A model generated the notes under the pieces. It ran no database searches and was not told where the DNA came from. It saw nothing but the letters and a program-made list of their open reading frames with translations. 64,000 nt of DNA, from positions 8,973,001-9,037,000 of the forward strand of contig NZ_JACHMI010000001.1 in NCBI RefSeq assembly GCF_014207985.1, in the 5' to 3' direction. The position numbers were made by a program, and so were the translations under genes. Shown here piece after piece: positions 15,724 to 25,110 of this stretch; the stretch's first letter is position 1, and every line of letters begins with the position of its first letter. Origin of the DNA: Nonomuraea rubra. GTDB lineage: Bacteria; Actinomycetota; Actinomycetes; Streptosporangiales; Streptosporangiaceae.

Positions 15724-17958
15724 ATGATCGCGACGGATGCGTGGCGGGGGTTTCGTGGCGTGGACTGGAGATCCGGCGTGGACGTGCGGGCATTCATCCA
15801 GGCGAACTACACCCCGTACCAGGGCGACGACCGGTTCCTGACAGGGCCGACGGAGCGCACCCGCGCGGTGTGGGAGAAGGTCTCGGCGCTGTTCCCCGAG
15901 GAGCGGCGGCGGGGGATCCTCGACGCCGACACCACGACCCCGTCGTCGATCACCGCGCACGCGCCCGGCTACATCGACCGGGACCGTGAGCTGATCGTGG
16001 GCCTGCAGACGGACGCGCCGCTGAAGCGGGCCATCATGCCGGCGGGCGGGCTGCGCATGGTGGAGAACGGCCTGGCCGCCTACGGCCACAAGCTCGACCC
16101 GGCGGTGAAGGACATCTTCACCAAGTACCGCAAGACCCACAACGACGGCGTGTTCGACGCCTATACCCCCGAGATCCTGGCCGCCCGCCGTTCCGGCGTC
16201 ATCACCGGCCTGCCGGACGCCTACGGCCGCGGCCGCATCATCGGCGACTACCGCCGCGTCGCCCTCTACGGCGTCGACCGGCTCATCGAGGCCAAGCAGG
16301 CCGAGCTGCGCTCCCTGGACGACGCCGACGCCACCGACGCCGTGATCCGCGACCGGGAAGAGCTGGCCGAGCAGCTGCGCGCGCTGGAGGAGCTGAAGGT
16401 GATGGCCGCCTCCTACGGCCACGACCTCTCCCGACCGGCCGCGACCGCGCATGAGGCGGTCCAGTGGCTGTACTTCGCCTACCTGGCCGCGATCAAGGAG
16501 CAGAACGGCGCCGCCATGTCCCTGGGCCGCACCTCCACCTTCCTCGACGTCTACCTGCAACGCGATCTCACCGAAGGCCACATCACGGAAGAGCGGGCGC
16601 AGGAGCTCGTCGACGACTTCGTCATCAAGCTGCGCATCGTCCGCTTCCTGCGCACCCCGGAGTACGACCAGCTCTTCTCCGGCGACCCCACCTGGGTGAC
16701 CGAGTCGATCGGCGGCCTCGGGGAGGACGGCCGCCCGCTGGTCACCCGCACCAGCTACCGCTATCTGCAGACGCTGCGCAACCTCGGCCCGGCGCCGGAG
16801 CCGAACCTGACCGTCTTCTGGTCGCCGCGCCTGCCGGAGCCGTTCAAGCGCTTCTGCGCGGCCCTGTCGATCGAGACCAGCGCCATCCAGTACGAGAGCG
16901 ACGAGCTGATGCGCCCGCGCACCGGCGACGACACCGCCATCGCCTGCTGCGTGTCGGCCGCCCCGGTCGGCAGGCAGATGCAGTTCTTCGGCGCCCGCGT
17001 CAACCTGGCCAAGACCCTTCTGTACGCCATCAACGGCGGCCACGACGAGATCACCGGCGCCCAGGTCGGGCCCGCCCACCCACCTCTGACCGGCGACGTG
17101 CTCGACTACGAGCAGGTCGCCAAGGCGCTGGACCGGATGATGGACTGGCTGGCCCGCACCTACGTCAACGCGCTCAACATCATCCACTACATGCACGACA
17201 AGTACGCCTACGAGCGCCTGGAGATGGCCCTGCACGACTACCCCGTCAAACGCACCCTGGCTTGCGGCATCGCAGGTCTGTCCGTCGCCGCCGACAGCCT
17301 CTCGGCCATCAAGCACGCCCGCGTCAAGGTCATCCGCGACGCCACCGGCCTCGCCGTCGACTACCACGTCGAAGGCGACTACCCGGCCTACGGCAACAAC
17401 GACGACCGCGCCGACGCCATCGCCGTCGACCTCGTCCGCTCCTTCATGACCAAGATCCGCGAGCACCGCACCTACCGCGGCGCCGAGCACACCCAGTCCG
17501 TGCTCACCATCACCTCCAACGTCGTCTACGGCAAGCACACCGGCAACACCCCCGACGGCCGCCGTGCCGGCGAGCCGTTCGCCCCCGGCGCCAACCCGAG
17601 CAACGGCCGCGACCGTCACGGCCTGATCGCCTCCGCCCTGTCGGTCGCCAAGCTCCCCTACGAGCAGGCCCTCGACGGCATCAGCCTGACCAGCACCGCC
17701 ACCCCGGACGGGCTCGGCCGAACCCCGGGGGAGCGCGTCGCGAACCTGGTCGGCGTGCTGGACGGCTACTTCGACGCCGGTGGCTTCCACATGAACGTCA
17801 ACGTGCTCACCCGCGCGGTGCTGCTGGACGCCATGGAGCACCCCCACCGTTACCCGCAGCTCACCGTCCGCGTCTCCGGCTACGCGGTCAACTTCGTCCG
17901 TCTCACCCCCGACCAGCAGCGCGACGTCGTCAACCGCACCTTCCACGGCTCGATGTGA
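15724..17958 (+). CDS. pflB: Formate C-acetyltransferase (pyruvate formate-lyase)
   Basis: A 744-residue glycyl-radical enzyme converting pyruvate and CoA to acetyl-CoA and formate without oxygen. The adjacent active-site cysteines are Cys408-Cys409 in [11 protein letters not shown]. The radical glycine is Gly719 in the C-terminal [13 protein letters not shown]. Length and both motifs match true PFL rather than glycerol dehydratase or benzylsuccinate-type relatives. The ATG follows GAAGGGGGA. Its activase is encoded 10 bp downstream. PFL is unusual in aerobic actinomycetes and is destroyed by oxygen, so its placement under a DevR-like box fits hypoxic use. Confidence 0.95.
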   Translation: MIATDAWRGFRGVDWRSGVDVRAFIQANYTPYQGDDRFLTGPTERTRAVWEKVSALFPEERRRGILDADTTTPSSITAHAPGYIDRDRELIVGLQTDAPLKRAIMPAGGLRMVENGLAAYGHKLDPAVKDIFTKYRKTHNDGVFDAYTPEILAARRSGVITGLPDAYGRGRIIGDYRRVALYGVDRLIEAKQAELRSLDDADATDAVIRDREELAEQLRALEELKVMAASYGHDLSRPAATAHEAVQWLYFAYLAAIKEQNGAAMSLGRTSTFLDVYLQRDLTEGHITEERAQELVDDFVIKLRIVRFLRTPEYDQLFSGDPTWVTESIGGLGEDGRPLVTRTSYRYLQTLRNLGPAPEPNLTVFWSPRLPEPFKRFCAALSIETSAIQYESDELMRPRTGDDTAIACCVSAAPVGRQMQFFGARVNLAKTLLYAINGGHDEITGAQVGPAHPPLTGDVLDYEQVAKALDRMMDWLARTYVNALNIIHYMHDKYAYERLEMALHDYPVKRTLACGIAGLSVAADSLSAIKHARVKVIRDATGLAVDYHVEGDYPAYGNNDDRADAIAVDLVRSFMTKIREHRTYRGAEHTQSVLTITSNVVYGKHTGNTPDGRRAGEPFAPGANPSNGRDRHGLIASALSVAKLPYEQALDGISLTSTATPDGLGRTPGERVANLVGVLDGYFDAGGFHMNVNVLTRAVLLDAMEHPHRYPQLTVRVSGYAVNFVRLTPDQQRDVVNRTFHGSM

Positions 17959-17968
17959 GCGTACCGAG

Positions 17969-18694
17969 ATGAACGGTTCGGTCAGCTCCTGGGACCTGTC
18001 GGTCGGCGTGGACGGCCCCGGCACCCGCTTCGTCGTCTTCACCGCCGGCTGCCCGTTGCGCTGCCTGTACTGCCAGAACCCCGAGACCTGGCGGATGCGC
18101 GACGGCCGCCAGGTCACCGCCGAGGAAGTCATGGCGGAAATCGGGAAATACCGGCGCTTCATCTCCGTCGCCGGCGGCGGGGTGACCATCAGCGGCGGTG
18201 AACCGCTACTGCAGCCTCGCTTCACCGCCGAGCTGCTGCGCCGCTGCCATGGCAGCGGTCTGCACACCGCCCTGGACACCTCGGGCCTGCTCGGCATCCG
18301 CGCCACCGACGCCATGCTCGCCGACACCGACCTGGTCCTGCTCGACATCAAGTCCTACGACCCGGCCACCTACCGCCGCCTCACCGGCGGACCGGTCGAA
18401 CCCACCCTGCGCTTCGCCCGCCGCCTCGCCGACCTGGGCCGGCCCACCTGGGTGCGGTTCGTGCTGGTACCCGGACTCACCGACGCCCCCGACAACGTGG
18501 ATGCCCTGGCCCGCTTCGTCGCCGGCCTGGGCAATGTCGAACGGGTCGACGTCCTGCCCTTCCACCGCATGGCCACCGCCAAGTACGAGCGCCTCGGCCT
18601 GCGCTTCCCCCTTGGTGACGTCGCACCGCCCGGCCAGGAGCTGCTCGACCGCGTGCACGGCCAGTTCCGAGGCCACGGCGTGACCTCGATCTGA
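17969..18694 (+). CDS. pflA: Pyruvate formate-lyase activating enzyme (radical SAM)
   Basis: A 241-residue radical-SAM enzyme that installs the glycyl radical on PFL. The iron-sulfur cluster motif CxxxCxxC is Cys28, Cys32 and Cys35 (CPLRCLYCQN). The SAM-binding GGE motif is in GGGVTISGGEPLLQP. Downstream LLDIKSYDPATYRRLTGG and VRFVLVPGLTD are typical of PflA. It is co-transcribed with pflB (10-bp gap). There is no extra ferredoxin-like insert, so it is the short, PFL-specific type. Confidence 0.94.
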   Translation: MNGSVSSWDLSVGVDGPGTRFVVFTAGCPLRCLYCQNPETWRMRDGRQVTAEEVMAEIGKYRRFISVAGGGVTISGGEPLLQPRFTAELLRRCHGSGLHTALDTSGLLGIRATDAMLADTDLVLLDIKSYDPATYRRLTGGPVEPTLRFARRLADLGRPTWVRFVLVPGLTDAPDNVDALARFVAGLGNVERVDVLPFHRMATAKYERLGLRFPLGDVAPPGQELLDRVHGQFRGHGVTSI

Positions 18695-18763
18695 GACATC
18701 ACGCTCGAGGAGCCACGAGCTCCAGCTTGCCATCTTGCGGCGGCTTCCTCCTCAAGTCGCCCA

Positions 18764-18826
18764 TCAGGCCTCCACGACGGCGGCCTCGGCTACGACCGCG
18801 TGGTTGCAGAGCATCTCCTCCCCGTC
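18764..18826 (-). pseudogene. Short remnant of an acyl-CoA synthetase
   Basis: Reads EEMLCNHAVVAEAAVVEA then stop. It is clearly related, also in DNA, to the EEILYHHPAVAEAAVVG segment of the fadD gene at 46893. It is joined directly to the P-type ATPase piece on its left-reading side, so it is a leftover of a rearrangement. Confidence 0.65.
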
Positions 18827-19746
18827 ATGGCGACCACGTGGCCTCGTGAGCGCAGCGCGCGGGCGATGCGCAGCTTGTCCTCGGGGGCCACGCGTGCGAC
18901 CACGACGCCGTCGCGGTCCAGGAGCTCGCCCAGGGCCGCGTCGTCCGTCGGCAGGTCGGCGCCGGTGACGACGAGTTCCTCCTCGCCGAGCAGGCCGACC
19001 TCGGCGGCGATGGCGCGGGCCGTGCGCGGGTGGTCGCCGGTGACCATGGCCAGCTTGATGCCGGCGATGCGGCACTTCCAGATCGCCTCGGCGACGTCGT
19101 CGCGGGGCGGGTCGTGCAGGCCGACCAGGCCGAGGAACTCCAGGTCCCGCTCCTCGGCCGTGTCGCCGCGGGCGACCGCCAGCACGCGCAGGCCCCGGTC
19201 GCTCATCCTGGCCAGTGCCTCGTCCACTCCGGGCACGGCGTGGCAGAGCGGCAGCACGGCGTCCGGGGCGCCCTTGAGAGGCAGCCGGCCGCCGGCCACG
19301 ACGGAGGCGCGGCGCCGTACCGGATCGAACGGGAGGCGTGCGGTGACCTATTGGTCGTCCACGGCGGCGTGCAGGCGTAGCGCTTCGACGTGCAGGGCCA
19401 CCTCCATGGGGTCGCCGACCGGTTTGCCGCCGCTCATGCGCCCGGTCGAGCTGAGGACGGCCGAGCGCAGCACCTCGGCGGGCGACGTGGCGGGTGACCA
19501 CAGGTCGGCTATCGTCATCTCGTTGCGGGTGAGCGTGCCGGTCTTGTCGGTGCAGATGAACGTGGCCGAGCCCAGCGTCTCGACCGCTTCCAGGTGGCGT
19601 ACCAGGGCGTTCTGGGCGGCCATCCGCTGGGCGGCCCGCGCCAGCGAGAGCGTGACCGTCGGCAGCAGCCCTTCGGGTACCAGCGCCACGGTGACGCCCA
19701 GCGCGAACAGGAAACTCTCCGCCGGCTCCATGCCCAGCAGCTGGGC
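18827..19746 (-). pseudogene. Central part of a P-type cation ATPase
   Basis: Read leftward it starts inside helix 3 ([19 protein letters not shown]) and continues with [19 protein letters not shown] (helix 4) and [18 protein letters not shown], including the phosphorylated Asp. An in-frame TAG occurs at 19348-19350, then VTARLPFDPVRRRASVV and LPLKGAPDAVLPLC (N-domain) and IKLAMVTGDHPRTARAIA (P-domain). It breaks off in VAMTG, just before the GDGVND hinge. Both ends are joined to foreign fragments. It is the part missing from the gene at 13759, so the two may derive from one ancestor. Confidence 0.85.
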
Positions 19747-19751
19747 CAGCG

Positions 19752-19907
19752 TCGTTCCTCAACCAGCCGCTCGACCTGCGGGACATGTGCCGGCGCCGCG
19801 ACCCGCACCACCGGCGGGGGCACCCACAGATGATCATCAAGTTCGGCTACGGCCCGTACGTGGCCCGCAGCCCGCGCCGCCCGGCGGCCGAGCTGGTGGC
19901 CAGGTGA
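19752..19907 (+). pseudogene. C-terminal fragment of an Acg-type nitroreductase
   Basis: The last ~51 codons ([20 protein letters not shown] ... QMIIKFGYGPYVARSPRRPA) match the end of the intact nitroreductase at 7423. The junction with the ATPase piece is sharp, at about 19750. No start or N-terminal part is present. Confidence 0.8.
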
Positions 19908-19981
19908 CGGCTCAGCCCACCACGGGCTGCGACACCAGGGCGGGCGTGCCCAGCGTCGCCCCTGCGTCGGCACCTCCAGCA

Positions 19982-20017
19982 GGGACTTTCGGCCTTGATG
20001 CCGGGGCCGTCCGGCAC
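19982..20017. promoter_or_regulatory. Paired DevR-like boxes upstream of the acyl-CoA synthetase
   Basis: GGGACTTTCGGCCT (19982-19995) and GGGCCGTCCGGCAC (20004-20017), 22 bp apart, end 68 bp before the ATG at 20086. Confidence 0.65.
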
Positions 20018-20085
20018 TGCCTGCCACACCCGCCTCCCGACAGCCTCAGAGCTGAGAGCACGCCCTTCAGAACGGGAGACGGACC

Positions 20086-22677
20086 ATGTCCGAGGGTTAT
20101 GACGTCCTGCTGCGCGACGGCAGCATCGCCCATGTGCGCCGGCTGCATCCCGGCGACCGGGTGGCCCTGCACGAGCTGGTGGAGCGTTCGTCGGAACGCT
20201 CGGCCTACCTGCGCTTCTTCACCGGCGGCCGGAGCACCGCCCATGCCTACATGGATCGCATCACCTCCGGCGTCTACCGCGGGCACGCCCTGGTGGCGGC
20301 TCTGCGGGGCCGGCTGGTCGCGGTCGCGGAGTACGTCCCCATGGACGACGGCAAGGCCGACCTGGCCATCCTCATCGACGACGCCGTGCACGGCCACGGG
20401 CTGGGCACGCTGCTGCTCGAACACGTCGCGCTGGACGCGGCCGAGCACGAGGTGGACACGCTGGTCGCCGACGTGCTGGCCGAGAACCGGCCGATGATCC
20501 GGGTGCTGCACGACCTCGGTCTGGACGTGGCGCGGCGCTTCGAGGGTGGCATGATGCACCTCGACATCGCCGCTCGCCCCACGGCCCGGCTGCGGCAGGG
20601 CGTCGAGGCGCGCGATCACGAGGCTGCGCGAACGTCCCTGGCCCGGGTGCTCGCCCCTCGTTCGGTGGCCGTGATCGGCGCGAGCCGCAACGAGCGGGCG
20701 GTGGGCCACAAGGTGCTGCGTAATCTGCTCGACGGCGGCTTCGACGGGCCGATCCATCCGGTCAACCCGCACGCCGCCGAGGTGGCCGGGCTGGCCTGCC
20801 ACGCCAAGGTTCCCGACGGCGTGGATCTGGCCGTAGTGGCCGTGCCCGCCCGGCACGTGCTGGAGGTGGCCAGGGATTGCGCGCAGGCCGGAGTCGCCGG
20901 GCTGATCGTGCTGACGTCGGGGTTCGCCGAGGCCGGGCAGCAGAGTGTGGAGGGCGAGCTGCTGCGGATCTGCCGTTCGGCGGGGATGCGGCTGGTCGGC
21001 CCGAACTGCCTGGGGGTGGTCAACACGGCGGCGCGGCTGAACGCCAGCTTCCTGCCGCACCGCCCGGTCCAGGGGAGGGTGGCGCTGTTGTCGCAATCGG
21101 GCGCGGTCGGGGCGGCTCTGCTGGAACGGCTGGACGTGTCGTCGTTCGTGTCCGTCGGCAACAAGGCCGACGTGAGCGGCAACGACCTGCTCGAATACTG
21201 GGAGGACGACCCGGCGACGGATGTGATCGCGCTGTACCTGGAGTCGTTCGGCAACCCGCGCAAGTTCGCCCGCATCGCCCGCCGGGTCGGCAGGAGCAAG
21301 CCGGTGCTGCTGGTCAAGAGCGGCCGCAGCGGCGCGGGCGGGCGGGCGGTGCGCTCGCACACCGCCGCGGCGGCCACCCCCGACGTCGCCGTTGACGCGC
21401 TGACCCGCGCCGCCGGGGCCATCCGGCTCGACAGCGTCAACGAGCTGATCGACACCGCCAAGCTGCTGGCCGGCCAGCCGCTGCCCGAGGGGCGCCGGGT
21501 CGCCATCGTGGGGAACTCGGGCGGCCCCCAGGCGATGGCCGCCGACGCCTGCGAGCGGTCCGGCCTGACCGTCCCCGAGCTGCCGCCCGGCCTGCTGGAC
21601 GCGCGGGCCGCCGCCGCGCTCGGCAACCCGGTCGACCTGACCGCCGACGCCACCGCGGACGAACTCGGCGCCGCCGTCGAGGCGCTCGTCGCCTGTCCCG
21701 AGGTGGACGTGATCCTGGTCGTCTACACGCCGCCGTTCGGCTCCGGTCTGGACCGGACCCGCCAGGCGATCGCGGAGGCGGCCAAGACAGCGGGCAAGAC
21801 CGTGCTGGCCTGCGTCGTCGGTCACGATGGCATGATCGACGGCCGGATCCCGTCGTACGCGTTCCCCGAGCAGGCCGTCGCCGCGCTGGCCCGCGCCGTG
21901 CGCTACGCCGAGTGGCGCAGGGGCCCGGCCGAACCCGCGGGCGCGGACGTCCGCGTCGACGGCCGCGCCGCCCGGGAGATCGTCGAGGCGGAGCTGGCCG
22001 CCTCCCCCGAGGGCTGCTGGCTCTCCCCCGCAGCCACCGCCCGGCTGCTGGCCTGCTACGGCGTGCCGCTGGTCGAGTCGCTGGAGGTGGACGGCCCGGA
22101 CTCCGCGGCCGAGGCGGCCCGGCGTGCCGGTCTGCCGGTCGTGCTCAAGGCCGTCGGGCCGGTGCACAAGAGCGACGTCGGCGGCGTCCGGCTGGATCTG
22201 CGCACCGAGGAGCAGGTGCGGCAGGCGTACGGGGAGATGGCGGCCCGCCTCGGCGCCGAGATGACCGGCGCGATCGTCCAGCCCATGCTGCAGGGCGGCG
22301 TCGAGGTGATCGTCGGCGGCGTGAGCTACCCAGCCTTCGGCCCGCTGGTCATGGTGGGCATGGGCGGGGTGCTGGCCGATCTGCTGGCCGACCGTGCCTT
22401 CCGCGTCCCTCCGGTGACCGACGCGGCCGGCATGATCGAGGAGCTGCGCTGCGCCCCTCTCCTGCACGGCTACCGGGGTTCCCCGCCCGTGGACGCCGAG
22501 GCCCTGGCGGACCGGATCACCCGCATCGGACGCCTGCTGGACGATCTGCCCCACGTGGCGGAGCTGGACCTCAATCCGGTCATCGTCACCGCTGACGATG
22601 CGGTCACGGTGGATGCCCGGATCAGGGTGGCGCCCTGCGAGCCTCCGCCCTCGCCGCTGCTACGGCGGCTGCGCTGA
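20086..22677 (+). CDS. GNAT acetyltransferase fused to ADP-forming acyl-CoA synthetase
   Basis: An 863-residue fusion. Residues about 1-170 are a GNAT domain (acetyl-CoA-binding loop DAVHGHGLGTLLLEHV). Residues about 185-620 are the CoA-binding and ligase-CoA domains (SVAVIGASRN, GPNCLGVVN, LLSQSGAVG), with the phospho-His loop VRSHTAAAAT. The rest is an ATP-grasp domain (YGVPLVESL, LKAVGPVHKSDVGGV, LDLNPVIV). Relatives act either as protein lysine acetyltransferases (Pat type) or as ADP-forming acetate/acyl-CoA synthetases. The intact His and ATP-grasp residues leave ATP formation from acyl-CoA possible. It starts 14 bases after GAGCACGCC, without a strong ribosome-binding site other than AACGGGAGA. 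Confidence 0.9.
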   Translation: MSEGYDVLLRDGSIAHVRRLHPGDRVALHELVERSSERSAYLRFFTGGRSTAHAYMDRITSGVYRGHALVAALRGRLVAVAEYVPMDDGKADLAILIDDAVHGHGLGTLLLEHVALDAAEHEVDTLVADVLAENRPMIRVLHDLGLDVARRFEGGMMHLDIAARPTARLRQGVEARDHEAARTSLARVLAPRSVAVIGASRNERAVGHKVLRNLLDGGFDGPIHPVNPHAAEVAGLACHAKVPDGVDLAVVAVPARHVLEVARDCAQAGVAGLIVLTSGFAEAGQQSVEGELLRICRSAGMRLVGPNCLGVVNTAARLNASFLPHRPVQGRVALLSQSGAVGAALLERLDVSSFVSVGNKADVSGNDLLEYWEDDPATDVIALYLESFGNPRKFARIARRVGRSKPVLLVKSGRSGAGGRAVRSHTAAAATPDVAVDALTRAAGAIRLDSVNELIDTAKLLAGQPLPEGRRVAIVGNSGGPQAMAADACERSGLTVPELPPGLLDARAAAALGNPVDLTADATADELGAAVEALVACPEVDVILVVYTPPFGSGLDRTRQAIAEAAKTAGKTVLACVVGHDGMIDGRIPSYAFPEQAVAALARAVRYAEWRRGPAEPAGADVRVDGRAAREIVEAELAASPEGCWLSPAATARLLACYGVPLVESLEVDGPDSAAEAARRAGLPVVLKAVGPVHKSDVGGVRLDLRTEEQVRQAYGEMAARLGAEMTGAIVQPMLQGGVEVIVGGVSYPAFGPLVMVGMGGVLADLLADRAFRVPPVTDAAGMIEELRCAPLLHGYRGSPPVDAEALADRITRIGRLLDDLPHVAELDLNPVIVTADDAVTVDARIRVAPCEPPPSPLLRRLR

Positions 22678-22709
22678 CCAACGACCGTCCCGTTCGGGAC
22701 CTTCGCCTC
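22674..22709. promoter_or_regulatory. DevR-like boxes upstream of the CBS/BON operon
   Basis: GGGACCTTCGCCTC (22696-22709), with CTGACCAACGACCG 22 bp upstream. Overlapping them is GTCCCGTTCGGGAC, a perfect palindrome in the inverted orientation (22687-22700). They end 54 bp before the ATG at 22764. Confidence 0.6.
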
Positions 22710-22763
22710 TGAGCGCCGCCGCTTTCGCGAGGTGTGATGAAGACAACCGACAAGGAGGCAGTC

Positions 22764-23444
22764 ATGCGCATGACCGTCGCAGACGTGATGACGGACAAGG
22801 TCGTCGCCGTATCCGCCGCCACCCCGTTCAAACAGATCGCCGAGACGCTCATCACCGGCGGCATCAGCGCCGTCCCGGTCACCGACGACGACAACCATGT
22901 GCTCGGCATGGTGTCGGAGGCCGACCTGCTGCGCAAGGAGGAATTCCGGGAGCAGTTCTACCGCGAGGGCTACCGGCCGCCGCTGCGCGCCCGGCTGCGC
23001 CACCCCAAGGGCCGGCGGAAGGCCGAGGGTGACACCGCCGCCGAGCTGATGACCAGCCCCGCCGTGACCATCACGCCCGCCGCGGCCGCGGTGGAGGCCG
23101 CCCGGCTCATGGACGAGCGCGACGTCAAGCGGCTCGCGGTCGTCGACTACGACGGCCGCCTGGTGGGCATCGTCAGCCGCCGCGACCTGGTCAAGCTGTT
23201 CCTGCGCGGCGACGAGGCCATCGCCGCCGAGGTGCGCGACGATGTTCTCGACCGCAGCCTGTGGGTCAACACCGACGGAGTCCGGGTGGACGTGCGCCAG
23301 GGCGTCGTGACGCTGTCCGGCTGGATGGAACGCCGCACCGAAGCAGCGATCGCCGTGCGCATGGCCGGCCGGGTCAACGGTGTGGTCGACGTCGTCGACA
23401 AGCTCACCTGGAAGGCCGACGACTCCAAGTGGGAGGGCAGGTAG
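22764..23444 (+). CDS. CBS-pair and BON domain protein 1
   Basis: A 226-residue protein. Two CBS motifs (VADVMTDKVVAVSAATPF..., then LMTSPAVTITPAAAAVEAAR) form one adenosine-nucleotide-binding Bateman module. A BON domain follows (residues about 155-220, VRVDVRQGVVTLSGWMERR). CBS modules usually sense AMP/ATP or NAD; BON domains often bind membranes or hydrophobic ligands. Mycobacterial Rv2626c (Hrp1), the most strongly hypoxia-induced DosR protein, is a CBS pair. The start was chosen at 22764 because ACAAGGAGG precedes it; an in-frame ATG ten codons upstream has no such site. First gene of a three-gene operon. Confidence 0.85.
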   Translation: MRMTVADVMTDKVVAVSAATPFKQIAETLITGGISAVPVTDDDNHVLGMVSEADLLRKEEFREQFYREGYRPPLRARLRHPKGRRKAEGDTAAELMTSPAVTITPAAAAVEAARLMDERDVKRLAVVDYDGRLVGIVSRRDLVKLFLRGDEAIAAEVRDDVLDRSLWVNTDGVRVDVRQGVVTLSGWMERRTEAAIAVRMAGRVNGVVDVVDKLTWKADDSKWEGR

Positions 23445-23446
23445 CC

Positions 23447-24052
23447 ATGCTCGTGCGCGAGGTCATGACGGGCCCGGCCATCACCGTCCGCCGCACCGAC
23501 CCGGTGCGGCGGGCCATCCGGACCCTCTACGACAACAACATCACCGCCGCTCCCGTCGTGGACGACGCCGGCCACCTGGCCGGCGTGGTCAGCGAACTGG
23601 ACCTGCTGCGCGGCGAGTTCGAGCCCGACCCTCGCGCCACCGTCCTGCCCGCACAAGAGGCGCACGAGCCGCCGCCCCGCCGCGTCATGGAGGTCATGAC
23701 CCGCCAAGCCGTCACCGTCACCGAGACCACCGACGTCACCACCGCCATCGACCTCATGGTGGGCAAACGGATCAAGAGCCTGCCCGTGGTCCGCGGCGAA
23801 CAGATCGTCGGCATGGTCAGCCGCCGCGACCTCATGGCGATGCTGGCCCGCCCCGACCACGAGCTGCGCGAGGCGGTCGCAGCAGCCCTGCGTGAGCAGT
23901 ACCCGTCCGGCCCGAGCTGGGAGGTCACCGTACGTGACGGTGTCGCCGAGCTGAGCGGGCCGCCCCACGAGCATGCCGACCACATCGCCGACGTGCTCGC
24001 CCGTACCGTGCCCGGCATCGTCCGGGTCAAGCACGTCAGGAGATCACCATGA
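23447..24052 (+). CDS. CBS-pair and BON domain protein 2
   Basis: A 201-residue protein with two CBS repeats (VREVMTGPAITVRRTDPVRR..., EVMTRQAVTVTETTDVTTAI...) and a BON domain (WEVTVRDGVAELSGPPHE). It starts two bases after the stop of protein 1 and overlaps protein 3 by ATGA, so all three are translated from one message. Its linker between CBS repeats is shorter than in its two neighbours, and it lacks their conserved YREGYRPPLRARLRH-type segment, so it is the most divergent of the set. Confidence 0.86.
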   Translation: MLVREVMTGPAITVRRTDPVRRAIRTLYDNNITAAPVVDDAGHLAGVVSELDLLRGEFEPDPRATVLPAQEAHEPPPRRVMEVMTRQAVTVTETTDVTTAIDLMVGKRIKSLPVVRGEQIVGMVSRRDLMAMLARPDHELREAVAAALREQYPSGPSWEVTVRDGVAELSGPPHEHADHIADVLARTVPGIVRVKHVRRSP

Positions 24053-24732
24053 GAGCCATCGTCGAGAACGTCATGACCACCGAGGTGGCCGCCGTCAACG
24101 AGAACGCGTCCTTCCACACCGTGGCCGAGCTGCTCATCAGCCGGGGCGTCAGCGGGGTGCCCGTGCTGGACGACGACAACCGCGTGCTGGGCGTCGTGTC
24201 CGAGGCCGACCTGCTGGCCAAGGAGGAGTTCAAGGAGCGCTACTACGGCGACGGCTACCGGCCGCCGCTGCGCGCCCGCATCCGGCACACCGCCGGCAGC
24301 GAGGGCAGCGGCTACCGCAAGTCGCTCGGTGAGACCGCCGGCGCGCTCATGACCAGCCCCGCCCACGTCACCACCCCCGACGCTCCCGTCGTGTCGGCCG
24401 CCCGGCTGATGGACCGCTACGGCGTCAAGCGCCTGCCCGTGGTCGACGCCGACGGCCGCCTGGCCGGCATCGTCAGCCGCCGCGACCTGATCAAGGTCTT
24501 CCTGCGCCTGGACGAGGAGATCGAGCGGGCGGTGCGCGAGGCCCTGCACGGCAAGGCCGACGTCGCCGTGGCCGACGCCGTCGTCACGCTGAGCGGCACG
24601 TACGCCGAGCGCAGCCAGGCCGTCACCGCCGTCCGCCTGGCGGAGAACATCGACGGCGTCGTGGCCGTGCACGACGAACTCGGCTGGAAGCACGACGACA
24701 TCGCCGACCTGCCCGTCTGGGGCGGCGCATGA
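24049..24732 (+). CDS. CBS-pair and BON domain protein 3
   Basis: A 227-residue close paralogue of protein 1. It shares VLGVVSEADLLAKEEFKERY, GYRPPLRARIRH and GIVSRRDLIKVFLRLDEEI almost residue for residue, and ends in a BON domain (VAVADAVVTLSGTYAERSQA). It arose, by inference, by tandem duplication of protein 1 with protein 2 between. It overlaps the preceding gene by ATGA. A strong hairpin terminator follows 47 bp after the stop. Confidence 0.86.
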   Translation: MRAIVENVMTTEVAAVNENASFHTVAELLISRGVSGVPVLDDDNRVLGVVSEADLLAKEEFKERYYGDGYRPPLRARIRHTAGSEGSGYRKSLGETAGALMTSPAHVTTPDAPVVSAARLMDRYGVKRLPVVDADGRLAGIVSRRDLIKVFLRLDEEIERAVREALHGKADVAVADAVVTLSGTYAERSQAVTAVRLAENIDGVVAVHDELGWKHDDIADLPVWGGA

Positions 24733-24778
24733 CCTCGGGCCGGTCGATCCAGTGATCGGCTCACCACGCAAGGACGGA

Positions 24779-24810
24779 CACGCCGTCGCGGACACGCCCG
24801 CGACGGCGTG
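24779..24810 (+). terminator. Terminator of the CBS/BON operon
   Basis: CACGCCGTCGCGG (24779-24791) pairs perfectly with 24798-24810; 6-base loop. No T-run. Confidence 0.65.
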
Positions 24811-24836
24811 ATCAACGTGGTGCACGGTCAAGGACA

Positions 24837-24872
24837 AGGACGAAGTCCGTCGTAAACCAGGACTGACGGCAC
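24837..24872. promoter_or_regulatory. DevR-like boxes before the gpsA-like remnant
   Basis: AGGACGAAGTCCGT (24837) and AGGACTGACGGCAC (24859), 22 bp apart, ending 28 bp before the ATG at 24901. The gene they served is now broken. Confidence 0.5.
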
Positions 24873-24900
24873 CGGGCGGCGGCTGCGGAGCGGGTGGGAA

Positions 24901-25090
24901 TGAGAATCGCCGTTCTCGGCGCCGGTCCATGGCACCACGGTGCCGCCCTGGTCTCCAAGCGGCACGACACGATCGTGTGGTCCCGCGATCGCGGAATCGT
25001 CGAAGAGTTCAGCTTCAGGCACCGATCCAGGTGTACCTTCCCAGGTTCGCCCTGCGCTCGGCCCTCACGCGAAGGCCGCGGCCACCGTCA
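24901..25090 (+). pseudogene. N-terminal remnant of NAD-dependent glycerol-3-phosphate dehydrogenase
   Basis: Starts MRIAVLGAGPW, then RHDTIVWSRDRGIVEEF: the nucleotide-binding N-terminus of GpsA-like dehydrogenases (normal form VLGAGSWGTALA). After a frameshift it reads YLPRFALRSALT, matching the next conserved segment. Beyond that the similarity ends and the sequence merges with the hydrogenase-protease fragment. About 60 of the usual ~330 residues remain. Confidence 0.6.
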
Positions 25091-25110
25091 TCGCCACCGG
25101 GAACGAGGCC

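Noticed and set aside
15493..18351. A 952-codon open frame antisense to pflB and pflA
   Set aside because: It is a codon-bias shadow typical of high-GC DNA: its composition is low-complexity, rich in Val, Gly, Asp and Arg, with no domain. Only its last ~30 codons carry a real signal (the ATPase scrap).
19912..22554. An 880-codon antisense frame opposite the acyl-CoA synthetase
   Set aside because: Same reason: rich in Gly, Arg, His and Val with no recognisable motif; the plus-strand gene explains the region.
22687..22700. GTCCCGTTCGGGAC as an independent regulatory palindrome
   Set aside because: It is the reverse-order arrangement of the two half-sites and overlaps a normal box pair; I kept it as part of that pair and not as a new motif.
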